From contig BEXV01000357.1 in NCBI GenBank assembly GCA_003118195.1, positions 53,093 to 65,419 on the forward strand: 12,327 nt of DNA, in the 5' to 3' direction. The position numbers and the translations under genes are program-made. Below the pieces are notes generated by a model, which did no database searches, was not told the DNA's origin, and saw nothing but the letters and a program-made list of their open reading frames with translations. Origin of the DNA: Hemicentrotus pulcherrimus. Taxonomy: Eukaryota > Echinodermata > Echinoidea > Camarodonta > Strongylocentrotidae. Shown piece after piece: positions 1-8,825 of the stretch. Numbering within the stretch: the first letter of the stretch is position 1; each line of letters starts with the position of its first letter.

Positions 1-21
1 TTTTGTGTGTGATATGAACAC

Positions 22-27
22 TTTAAT
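22..27 (-). promoter_or_regulatory. Candidate polyadenylation hexamer ATTAAA
   Basis: This is the common variant hexamer ATTAAA on the gene strand, about 110 bases after the stop of the possible terminal exon. Cleavage would fall at or beyond the left edge, so no downstream GT-rich element can be judged. Confidence 0.22.
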
Positions 28-134
28 TGTGCAAAAGTGTAATTCATGCAGGGACATAAAAAATATTAAAATCTTGTGGGTGTGATTTATACAGTTTGTT
101 GTGCAGTGGTATTAACTCATTCTCTCTTGAACAA

Positions 135-226
135 TTAGTTGCACATTTGGATTCTATTACATGTACCAATAAACTGAGAGAGCCTGCCAGGAAAAAAGGA
201 ATGCTCTCTCTCTGGAAACAAATGTG
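135..226 (-). CDS. Possible terminal exon 7 (weak)
   Basis: After exon 6 the next good acceptor is TGTGTTTTTACAG, ending at 227. Joining in phase 1 gives Ala 337, then 29 codons (HLFPEREHSFFPGRLSQF and on to MCN) and a TAA stop at 137-135. An ATTAAA polyadenylation-type hexamer follows at 27-22 on the minus strand. In favour are the T-rich acceptor, the matching phase and the nearby signal. Against it, the composition is AT-rich and the peptide does not resemble the preceding acidic tail. A different frame over the same DNA is also open, for 66 codons (244-44). The gene may instead read through at 460 or continue beyond the left edge. Confidence 0.28.
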
Positions 227-346
227 CTGTAAAAACACATTCAAGTAATTAGGAAAATTATATTTGTATATTATGTTTAATATCTGAATTACAATATGCT
301 ACACAAAATTTGTTTCTTTGATTTCCTTCACAGAAATGGTGACCTT

Positions 347-352
347 TTTATT
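347..352 (-). promoter_or_regulatory. Candidate polyadenylation hexamer AATAAA
   Basis: This is an exact AATAAA on the gene strand, beside the read-through stop TGA at 356-354. Exact hexamers occur by chance often in DNA this AT-rich. Only its position next to an in-frame stop makes it worth recording. Confidence 0.25.
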
Positions 353-353
353 T

Positions 354-460
354 TCAGGGGGGGGGGGTTGAAGTTGAATTATAGCATTTTACTTTATCCC
401 TACAAACAGTCAACTTATCGGCCGTTATGATCACAAGAAAACCCTTCAACATTGTCTTAC
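354..460 (-). other. Alternative 3' end: read-through of the exon 6 donor to a stop
   Basis: If the donor at 460/459 is not used, the exon 6 frame stays open for 35 more codons and stops at TGA 356-354. The frame passes through the run of 11 C (minus strand 367-357), read as Pro codons. An AATAAA hexamer lies at 352-347, one base beyond the stop. This is compatible with an isoform that ends by intronic polyadenylation. The donor CGG|GTAAGA is strong, so I regard splicing as the more likely main outcome. The extension is ordinary in composition and shows no motif. Confidence 0.25.
357..367. repeat. Run of 11 G (plus strand)
   Basis: There are eleven consecutive G between TTTTCA and TTGAAG. 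It is a C run on the gene strand, within the last intron or the read-through frame. Such tracts vary in length by slippage and are frequent sites of sequencing error. Confidence 0.95.
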
Positions 461-511
461 CCGAGGAAAGAGAACCATAGTCGCTGCTATCGTACTCCTC
501 GATGCTAGGAG
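461..511 (-). CDS. Exon 6 of the unrecognised gene: 51-base acidic Ser/Tyr/Asp micro-exon
   Basis: The first two bases complete codon 320 (Ala, G|CT). The exon then encodes PSIEEYDSSDYGSLSS (residues 321-336) and gives one base to codon 337. It is phase 1 at both ends. The acceptor is TTTGATTGACACAG after a C/T-rich stretch, and the donor is CGG|GTAAGA. Its composition continues the acidic serine-rich tail of exon 5 and adds two tyrosines in acidic settings, which supports the join across a 3.4-kb intron. It is short, so its support rests on phase, splice sites and continuity of composition. Like exon 3 it could be skipped in frame, because exon 5 ends and exon 7 would begin in the same phase. 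Confidence 0.62.
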
Positions 512-815
512 CTGTGTCAATCAAATGATGCGTGCGTGTGAAGGTGAAAGGTCGTTAATAACATTAAAAAATAGTGCCACGATTATGATGATGTGTCGGG
601 ATGATCATGTTAAAGTGGGACTGCAAATAATGTACGTATGGGCAAGTCTTAAGATATTTTGCTATTTGTTGTTCCATACATATATCAAATAATTGAATAA
701 TGCTCATATTCACCATATGAAGTGTTACATGTGCTTCACTATCATCCCAGCGAAAGCTAAGCTATTGGTTTCAGAGTTTACATTATTCATTGAATTCCTT
801 CCCACTGATAAACAT

Positions 816-958
816 TAGGGACTTTTAGATTTGCACGTTGACAAAGTGAAATGCTATGTGTGACGTCCTTTTAAGGCAATGGCTGTGCCTTAAAAGGAGG
901 TCACAGTGGCTTAAAAGGACGTAACACGTAGCAGTCCGTGCAAATCTAAAAGTCCCTA
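816..958. mobile_element. Foldback MITE-like element, 143 bp, with 22-bp perfect terminal inverted repeats
   Basis: The ends 816-837 and 937-958 are exact reverse complements over 22 bases, opening TAGGGACTTTTAGATTTG. An inner pair, 859-878 and 886-905, is complementary at 19 of 20 positions around a 7-base loop. A third related copy of the inner motif (TTAAAAGGACGT) lies at 911-922. Nearly the whole element can fold on itself. If the outermost TA on each side is a target duplication, the repeats proper start GGGAC. No longer duplication is visible in the flanks. There is no room for a transposase. This fits a non-autonomous foldback element inserted in intron 5. I cannot name the superfamily. 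Confidence 0.8.
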
Positions 959-2771
959 TTTAAAGCCTGGGTAGAGAGTGCATTTCATGTTACCTCGTAC
1001 AGTACAGCTATTAACAAAAAGTAAGTCAACATTATCATTTTGCTAAAAGCTTAATTTGTCCACTTCATGCTCTAGACAGGCTACTGACGGGACTAAATAG
1101 CTTGGACTTGCCCATATACATGTACATGCATTACTTTTGTGAAGTCAGATTTGTCAACAAATTACATGTAATAGATGATATTGCAGCTGTTCACATGAAA
1201 TTGGTGTGTGCTCATTGTTCTCAGCTTATCAATAAAGTACAAAGACTTCCCAACTGTTTCTAATAAGTCTCATTATGTTCATCTCTTACAAACATTCATT
1301 TCAAACTGCACATTTGTACATGTACATGAAATTCCACCTCTTTCAAATGTATTTAGAACTTAATAATGTCAAAAACAACAAAAATTAAAAAAACTTACAA
1401 CTAGTATCGTGATAATAATAAATGAACCAAACAAACAACACACTCCTATGTAGTAAACAAAGTCCAGACTTCAAATATTCTGCAAAAATTAACTTGTATT
1501 GGACAATAAATGTCCTGTATCCAATGTCCATGGATATGTGTATAAATGTACATTATGTCATTATGATTAAGACCCACGATTACAGGCCAGTTGTTATCTA
1601 AAATTAAAACTAATATATTCATCAATGTTTATATTTCAGGCAACATTTTTGTGCTTAATTCACACATATAAGTACAAGGTTAAAACCCTTTTCAATATAG
1701 TCATCATCTAAATTATTTCCATTACAAATCTGCAACACAAAGTCTTGTTTTGTCAAGCTAGGGGAGATTCATTTATGTTCAACAATTACTTGGAAGAACA
1801 ACTTTTACAAAACATCTCAATTCAATATTTAATCCATTTGAAGAATACTCTTCCCCCTCTTTTATGGAAAAACAAAGGGAACAAAATTGTTGTGCACAAA
1901 AAAATGCAAAATAACTGTATTTGAATAACACTCAAACTCAGGACTTACCCTTTATCCTCTCCTCAAATTTAACTTTAGTTTGCATAAATGAAATTAAAGT
2001 AAAATAAAGAAAATGCAACAAATTAAGGCAACAGGACTGACAGTTTGAGAAGATCACAAATTGTCCTATGATTGACAGTATTAACAATGGACAAGCTTTT
2101 AACATTTGATTCTGTACCTTTGAAGCAATAGCAAAGATGTCATTATCCTTCTCAACATCTGAGAAAATATTATTTGATATTTGGTAAGTCCATCAAATTT
2201 AAATGTGCTGTTTCAATTAAAAATCCTCAGACATCAACATACGTGTATAATCCCATGATAGCACTTCAAAGTTATCTCCTGTCTTAATTGATCAGCTTTT
2301 ACTCCTCAAATTGGCAACAATAGATCTTGTTTTGCACTACTTCATCTTTTATAAATATCTATGAATATCTACAAATATTTATTAGATGAACCAATGCAAA
2401 AGAAAATTCCATAATTTAGCCAAATAATTGCTCATTTGTACACAAAAATAGGGATTTTATATTTTACATTGCTTTGCCGATATAAATTGTTTGTGATTTT
2501 TGCCCTTTTGCTCATGAATGTGTAATGTGTAGTTCCTAGCATTATGGATCAAAAGAAAATGCAAAATATCACTAGACGGTGACACTGTACTGCTCTGGAA
2601 TAATAGATAGACCTATGTATCAGGAAACATACATGTACAGGTAATGTGCGCAACACTGCAACTAAGTGTAGTCCCAAATCCTGCCATTTAACAAAAAAAA
2701 ATGGCCAGATCTGTATCACCTACACTGTATTTGCTGCACGCCAAAGATTAGATGGTATGCCATACAAATTT

Positions 2772-2805
2772 GTACGCCCAGACTGATTTTTTTTGTTGGG
2801 CGTAC
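2772..2805. repeat. Perfect 9-bp hairpin with T-rich loop
   Basis: GTACGCCCA at 2772-2780 is exactly complementary to TGGGCGTAC at 2797-2805, with a 16-base loop containing eight T. It sits beside GC-richer sequence running to about 2940 and may be part of a decayed repeat. Confidence 0.7.
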
Positions 2806-3675
2806 TAACTTGGGGATCACTTCATCTTCAGCTTGCAGCAAGTACATGTTGATGGAGATCAAGGTGGTGGAGATAGTTTTCAAATTAATTACATCGACCA
2901 GAATCCAGACTACAATGTAACATTGTGCTGGGGCTAACTATTAGGTGAAAAACATAGAAGAAAAGTGCATCAATACAACAACCAACATATAGGAGAGTTT
3001 TATTACGATCACATTAATTTCATACTTACGCTTGACGTCCACAGAAATCTTTCAACATTTAATAAGAGAAGTTTGATTTTGCTTTGTTTCTGCTTTGTCT
3101 TGTTATCATGTTTGTTTGAAAGAACATAGTTTGGAAACTTATTTTCTGATGCCATTGATGCAATTCATTTCTTTAAAACATTATATTTCCTTTTTATCTT
3201 TTGTTTTGAGAAATATGGGTGTTGTACATTTATTAAAAGGATAGAGAAATTGACATGCAATATATGATGTAATCGTTTAGGCATGCAAGAGAATTTGGTG
3301 ATGGAATATCTTGCAAATTGAAGATAAGAGTTCAAAATGCAAAGAGAGAATAGACAAAGATTTGGATCTGTAAATAAAAGGTAAATGGGGGCAATATGTC
3401 AAAAACTAGTTAAAAAGATAGCCAATTGCAATGCGAATGGGTCCTTGTATTACTAGAATGTTTATCAATGTTTTTGCAAGGCATAGAAATGCTAGACTTT
3501 GTTTTGAGGTCCATTCAAACCAAAAGATAGATGCCCTATGAAGAAAAAATGGGCCTCCTTCAAGATGGATTATGTAATCATTAGATTAAGAGATTACACA
3601 ATTACACCAATGAATATCATTTATTTTCTCACCAGTTAAGTACCTAGTCGAGGCAGGTAAAAAATACTTAAAATA

Positions 3676-3818
3676 TTTTGGGGGCTACTTTTCAAGCGTG
3701 CTTGCATGAAAATAACACTCTTCAATTTGTTTTGCATTGAACTCTATGCAAAATTGTGGGGGCTCTTTTGTGACTTTCGGGGACTCTTTTTTAAACATTT
3801 CGGGGGCTAATTGGCCCC
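3676..3818. repeat. G-run repeat block (four related GGGG(G)CT units)
   Basis: Four related units occur: TTTTGGGGGCTACTTTT (from 3676), GTGGGGGCTCTTTTG (from 3756), TTTCGGGGACTCTTTT (from 3775) and TTTCGGGGGCTAATTGG (from 3798). A C-rich stretch, GGCCCCGCGCCCCC, follows to 3826. The last three are about 21-23 bases apart. The block stands out in the AT-rich intron and looks like part of a dispersed repeat. No protein frame was recognised in it. Confidence 0.5.
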
Positions 3819-3938
3819 GCGCCCCCATTTATTTTTTTCACTGAGTCGAGGAATTCATAATCCTTAAAAATCAGGAAACTTCATTAGAAATAAAGCATCT
3901 ATCCCCCAGGAAAAAAGAAGGAGTGAGAAATACATTAC

Positions 3939-4094
3939 CTGGAGGGATCGGAAGCAGCTCATCACTGTCCGTTTCATGGGATGAAAGGTCAAATGATGAC
4001 ATATTCTCTGACAGAGTAGGGGTCACTGTTTGATCGGAGGGTGGGGTAGGTTGGGTGTTAGGAGGGGGCAGAGGAGAAAGATGAGGAGGGGTCA
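3939..4094 (-). CDS. Exon 5 of the unrecognised gene: proline-rich linker changing to acidic Ser/Asp segment
   Basis: The first two bases complete codon 268 (Val, G|TG). The exon then encodes residues 269-319 and gives one base to codon 320. It enters and leaves in phase 1. The acceptor is CCTCACCCTAG after a long C/T tract (minus strand of about 4095-4140), and the donor is CAG|GTAATG. Residues 269-296 are proline/threonine-rich (LSPLPPPNTQPTPP). Residues 297-316 turn acidic and serine-rich (SSFDLSSHETDSDELL). This looks disordered, with SxxE/D sites of casein-kinase-2 type. The minus-strand frame runs past the donor for about 20 codons, so unspliced transcripts would end soon afterwards. 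Confidence 0.75.
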
Positions 4095-5380
4095 CTAGGG
4101 TGAGGTGGGGTTGAGATAGAGGGTGGAGAAGAAAGTGTTAACACACAGCATGCACACAGTCAATAGAATATAGAGGGTGCAAAAGTGTAAATTTAGAGAT
4201 AGTAAAGAAAGTATAATAGTGTAAATTTAAAGTAATAAGATAATGTAATACCGTAGAGCAAATACGGCAAATGGAAAAGTGTTTTACATGATTTTTGACA
4301 TAATAAGATGGTTTTCTTTTCAATATGTTTTGCGTGAAAAGTGCAAATCACGGTTTTATTTTTAAAATGAACAACTGAAATTTTGACAAATCTATTCAAT
4401 ATAAATCAATATATACATGTAGGCCTAATTGTATTCCTTTTTGGCAGCAGCTAGTAGGAAGCATTGCTCAAAGTCTTTCTCACTTGAATATTTGGGATTT
4501 CTTAGTCAAAATGCTTCCTATTTAATTAGATGGTGATGCATAATGTGAAATGAGATAGAAAGTAGAAACTGTGAAAATTTAATTGTTTTATTGATTAGAG
4601 GTTGGTGAATGGAACGTTGTACTATACATGTTGGTATGAATTTGCATACATCCTTAGAATTGAAATATGTTTGCAGTAGAAAAGAAGTCAAAGAAAGAAT
4701 TGTAGACCCTTTACTGCATCTAAAACCACCTACAATGGTTGATTACAGGAAGATCACAAGTTAAAGTCACAAAATATATTTGCTAAGGTTCCACCATTTT
4801 CTCTTCTTCTTCTCTTTTTTTAAATTATAATTAAGAGAAATAGAAATAGAAAATACCTGTACAGTACAGTGAAAACAGGATTGGTGCAAGTAATTTGTAC
4901 ATGAAATCAAGGCACATCATTTGAGAATGCAAAGTGGATGTTGACAATACAGCACTGCACACTGTGAATACTCTCCTTTGTGTTGCAAAACAAATTTACA
5001 GAAATAACTAATACTCATGTATCAAGGTTTTTCATTGCTCATTTTATACAATTTCCTTTATGTTGTTTTGTTTTTGTTCAGCGATAAAATGAAAAGGGCT
5101 TTTAAAAATGTTTTATATATCTTCAAAAGACTTGGAAAACTGAAATGCAAGATATTTCTAAGGCCAACAATTTGAGTTCTTTAGTCTCTCCATGGCATGC
5201 AGTGGTAATCTTTTTTTATGATCTTGCAAGGGTTTGCAGACACCAAATAGTGATAACTTGCAGTTATATCTGTTTAGAACGAGAAGGTCATCAAGACTGT
5301 GCTAAAATTATGTGAACATGAATGAGCTAATGCCCTTTATGCTCTGAACATATGATACCGAAGTTTAAAACTCCTCTTAC
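4095..5380 (-). other. Intron 4 (1.3 kb)
   Basis: This lies between the donor AAG|GTAAGA and the acceptor CCTCACCCTAG. The final 40 bases before the acceptor are C/T-rich on the gene strand. It holds a TACATGTA followed directly by GGCCTA (4414-4427) and a pyrimidine tract on the plus strand (about 4797-4820, CTCTTCTTCTTCTC). Short frames at 4138-4399 are chance frames. I see no other gene in it. Confidence 0.7.
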
Positions 5381-5561
5381 CTTTTCTCTTCGGTCTTGGT
5401 TTGGGGGCAGAGATTGGAGTCCGTCCTTTCCACGTCCAGAACTCTGGCTTCTTGTTGACCCTTTTCCGAACCTCTTTGAGTTCTGCCTTGGGTTGAGGGA
5501 TGCGGTGCATGTGGGCAAAGAAACGAGGGCATGGGCCTACAGAGGCGTCCTCAAATTCAGG
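5381..5561 (-). CDS. Exon 4 of the unrecognised gene: end of the core region and a basic patch
   Basis: This encodes residues 208-267 plus the first base of codon 268. It enters in phase 0 after TTGTTCCATAG and leaves in phase 1 at AAG|GTAAGA. The peptide starts PEFEDASVGPCPRFFAHMHR, continues with a charged stretch rich in Lys, Arg and Glu (IPQPKAELKEVRKRVNKKP), then a Trp motif (EFWTWKGRTP), and closes with KPRPKRK. That last piece resembles a monopartite nuclear-localisation signal, though basic patches have other uses. The frame has no stop across 181 bases. Two shadow frames over this interval, one on each strand, break at the splice sites and were rejected. No family was recognised. Confidence 0.82.
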
Positions 5562-6144
5562 CTATGGAACAAATAGTTTTGTTTGTAATGAAATGAAATT
5601 GAGCTTTCATTTACATGTACACAGATTAAGCATTTTATTACTTCATATATAATATAAAGACATGTTAGTTTTTTAGTGATCCATTGCGATATAGATCGAC
5701 TTGAAGTTGGACTTGACTTTGGCAAGCCATTCATGCCACTGGTTGCTCTCATCATTATGATCTTCAAACAATTTTTTTTTCCCTTCAATAATGAATTATC
5801 AAAGAATGTAAATTCTGTAGCTTTGAATCAATCTAAGTTTTTGTGAAACACTCCCCCCAGATGGTTCAAGTATAGTCATTGGGTCAAGCACTAAACAAGT
5901 CTCCTTCTATATCGTCCTATAATTTGATTCACAATGCCCCCAAAAAGTGTTTATTACAACGTAGAGGCCTGAAAGTATATACATGTCTATATAAAGTCAC
6001 AGTTTCTAACCTGTACACTTAGTGATTAGAATAATTTACAGATGCATTTATATTTCTATTTTCTCTTCTTCTTTTTGTCAAATTATTTCTTCAGAGCATG
6101 GGAATATGCTAAAATAATTTTTAAGCATTCAGTACACTACTTAC
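5562..6144 (-). other. Intron 3 (583 bp)
   Basis: This is the shortest well-supported intron, from AGG|GTAAGT to TTGTTCCATAG. It is AT-rich and contains one TACATGTA (5612) and a CTCTTCTTC pyrimidine tract near 6063. No gene or structured repeat is seen. Confidence 0.75.
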
Positions 6145-6216
6145 CCTGATGTCATATATGCCTCTGTCATGAAGAGAAAATGCACCTGCAAAGCTGATGT
6201 AGGCAAAGGCTGTACC
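6145..6216 (-). CDS. Exon 3 of the unrecognised gene: 24-residue micro-exon, aromatic/hydrophobic
   Basis: This encodes residues 184-207, exactly 24 codons, in phase 0 at both ends. The acceptor is TTTACACTCCAG and the donor is AGG|GTAAGT, close to the perfect U1 match. The peptide starts GTAFAYISFAGAFSLHDRGI and ends YDIR. It alternates small and aromatic residues as a beta strand and turn would. A different frame is open over the same interval (within 6329-6141), but it does not join exons 2 and 4. Because the length is a multiple of three and both neighbours are in phase 0, the exon could be skipped without changing frame. It could therefore be a cassette exon. That is inference only. Confidence 0.75.
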
Positions 6217-6425
6217 CTGGAGTGTAAACATACCATAAAATAAAATGAATGAAGTAAATTACATGTATTATCACAAGGGTATCTTTGTACATTAACAGCA
6301 AAGAAGAAAATAGTCAAGAGCATAAGCATATTGCCATCCTGCTCTCAAAATACTTCTGGTGAATCAAAAAAAAAACTCTGGAAAAAAAAAAGAAAAAAAG
6401 AACAATTCCCTGTAAAAAAAAAAAT

Positions 6426-6445
6426 ATATATACACGTGTATATAT
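6426..6445. repeat. 20-bp perfect palindrome centred on CACGTG
   Basis: The sequence ATATATACAC|GTGTATATAT is its own reverse complement. It follows a long A tract. The centre is the E-box word CACGTG, but the setting is simple sequence, so function is doubtful. Confidence 0.8.
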
Positions 6446-7076
6446 TTTTAAAAGCACTTTTATAACAATTCCTCAAAGAGCTCATGTGAAACGCACTGCA
6501 GTTGACAAACTAAATTACAAAGAGATTAAAGATGAGGTTTTTTGCCCCCTTAACTGCTCCAGGAAAGCTATGTATCATGAAAGAAAAAAATAAAGCCACA
6601 GTAAAAACATAATGGTTCAAACTGCTCAAAACAGCTTATGTTGCACTAACAAAGACTTTTTATAATACATTACAATTACATTCATTACCAAATATTGGCA
6701 TTTGCAAATAGCTGCTGAAGAAAGATAAAACTTTTATTAGAGGGTTTTCTGTACACTGAAATATTTCATGTTAACCAATTCAGTAAAATTCAGTCCATTA
6801 ACAGAAGAAATCTCCAACTCTTTCCTTACAAAATCTATTACTTTCAGTTTCAGGATAATATGATATTAATATTTATATATTGGGTATTCTTGTAAAAAAT
6901 GAGGACCATGCTTTATAACCTACGGATATGGGACAGATGCCTTTATGCAACAATTATTTATTAGGTAAACTGTTTCTGTCCCTGGCATTCCAGTGGTTGC
7001 ATTACATGTACACTTGTTTTTGTCTGTTTTACCGATCTGTTATGCAATTACGTTACATCTAAATTACTGTATTCTA

Positions 7077-7148
7077 ATAATGATAACGATATTAACAATA
7101 ATAATAAAAATAATGATAATGATGATGATGATGATGGTGATTATGATA
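7077..7148. repeat. Imperfect AAT/ATG triplet repeat
   Basis: ATAATGATAACGAT grades through AATAATAAT into five ATG units (about 7120-7135) and then ATTATGAT. It is a degenerate trinucleotide microsatellite in intron 2. The small open frame across it (poly-Met, poly-Ile) is an artefact of the repeat. Confidence 0.85.
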
Positions 7149-8825
7149 AAAGTACCGTATATCTTTATCTGTGTATTTGATGACTATTGACCTCTATAAG
7201 AGCCTTTATTGATTGTTGACTGAATAACGGTCAAGAAAAAACAAATACATCCGTAACCAGAATCAATAATACCATTGACTCTCTCCGCTCATGATCATGA
7301 TCTACAATTGTACACGCATTCTGATTGGGGCAGAAACAGATTTTTTTTTTTTTTAAACAAGAGAAATAACATCATTAAAGATTATCTAGTCGTCTACTAC
7401 AGGGCAAAAAGATGAATAATCAGCTTTAATTCAAAATTTATTTTTAAAAAAATGTTTGTGTTGCATGTATTGTTGTATATCCTTTTTGTATCACATGTAT
7501 CTAAATTCATGTTTAGACACACAAGACTACACATACATATGGTTCCCAATGAAGGTCTAGATGCTAACCAATGAATTAAGTTTTTTTCTAACCTGTTCAA
7601 AGACCAATATCCCATAATAATTCTATAAAGGTGACAGACAATGACGTGCCATTTGGTCATTGAAAACATATTAGTTTTTATGTGCATGTATCAAAAATCT
7701 ATTATATTGTCTTTATAAGAATTCAAACATGTATGTAGGCCCAGTTTGTAATTACAAATATCCATTAATATTCCAATTGAAATTATTGAATATCAGTGTT
7801 TCGTCAAAAATATATGCTCCAGGAAGACTGCTTGGCAATAATATTCTTTTTATACTGTATGTAAGGCTTAATGCATTCACGATACTAATGTCTACACAAA
7901 GACCTACATGGAAAATAGTGTATTTAATGGTAAATGTGACTTCAACCCTAAGGTTCTAAAAACAATTAATGACTAGTCTATGGGCTTTTCCAACATTAAA
8001 CCCTGACTATTCTTTGGAATGTTAATGTAAACTAACATTTACAATTTTTTTAATATTAATGCAAATACAGTAGGTACAGTAAAATAGAAGATAAGATCTG
8101 TTTAATTGAAGGTTCTTATAACAAAATATCAAAGGAAAATTAATTGACTTGATATACATTTCTCCAAAAGGTCTAACAGCCATGACAGTACCAATGAGCT
8201 GTGAAAATTTATAGTCTTGAAGCCATATACGCCGACAGCGTGCATAGCAACAAGCCGCAAAACCCATTCATTGACTATACAACCTGTTCAGTGTCTGTGA
8301 AGCATGTAAAAATAGGCAGTCTGAATGAGACCAATCACAATTGGGCCGTTGCTATTGTTGCACAGCAATAGTTGGATCAATAAATGCTCAGTCTAGCATT
8401 CCCCTCCCTTCTAGGTATCTTTTGAATACAGTATGTAAGACTATAGTCTTTAGAATTGGAATGGAATCTTTGTCCCTTTTGAATTGTTGACGCAATTTCT
8501 GGGACTGTAAATATAAACATGCAAATCCCTTGTAAAATCAATATAATCCCTTAGCAGATGTACTGGTACATTGTGAAGCATTTACATTGTAATTATTGTA
8601 CTCATCAAGGATGACACGACATACAGTGTAGGTGTAAATACATTTGATCCTTTAATAAACTAGCTACTTGTACATGTACATGTAGAAAATAGGGAAACTG
8701 CAAATAAAACCAGAACTTTTGAGGCAGTCCCTGTTATTAAAAGATACAGTTCAAACAACTGCCTATAAAAGATATAAAGTAAAGCTAGAAGCATGATTAC
8801 TATGTAACTTGATGGAAGCCATTAC

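Larger units (their letters stand above)
512..3938 (-). other. Intron 5 (3.4 kb), repeat-bearing
   Basis: This is the longest intron, between the donor at 3938/3937 and the acceptor ending at 512. It is mostly AT-rich unique-looking DNA with several TACATGTA copies (1117, 1163, 1317, 2630). It holds the foldback element at 816-958, a hairpin at 2772-2805 followed by a GC-richer stretch to about 2940, a small inverted repeat (TGTAATC/GATTACA, 3573-3598) and a G-run repeat block at 3676-3818. I could not identify another exon with matching phase 1 on both sides, but a short one could be missed. Confidence 0.65.
6217..8825 (-). other. Intron 2 (2.6 kb)
   Basis: This lies between the donor CAG|GTAATG and the acceptor TTTACACTCCAG. 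It contains A tracts at 6366-6424, a 20-bp palindrome at 6426-6445, an (ATG)n-like tract near 7077-7148, a run of T near 7341-7354, and a CCAAT/inverted-repeat cluster at 8331-8371. Two overlapping TACATGTA copies lie at 8671-8684. Frames at 7397-7687, 7729-7959 and 8022-8267 show no coding character. No further exon was identified. Confidence 0.68.

Noticed and set aside
44..244. 66-codon minus-strand frame at the left edge
   Set aside because: It begins in the middle of a likely splice acceptor (TTTTTACAG) and is in the wrong phase for exon 6. The same DNA in phase 1 was kept only as a weak terminal exon.
5352..5576. Plus-strand frame over exon 4, and a second minus-strand frame at 5327-5518
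   Set aside because: Both overlie exon 4 in other frames. Only the chosen minus frame joins exons 3 and 5 with matching phase and consensus splice sites.
4797..6080. Similar CTCTTCTTCTT tracts in introns 3 and 4 as a possible shared repeat
   Set aside because: The likeness is limited to simple pyrimidine sequence and a few AT-rich bases. The flanks do not align.
7397..7959. Frames at 7397-7687 (minus) and 7729-7959 (plus)
   Set aside because: They are AT-rich, lack codon bias and have no fitting splice sites. Both are consistent with intron DNA.
8022..8267. Minus-strand frame starting MGFAACC in intron 2
   Set aside because: The start of the frame is slightly richer in G and C, but it has no convincing acceptor and donor in phase 0. 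It quickly becomes AT-rich chance sequence.
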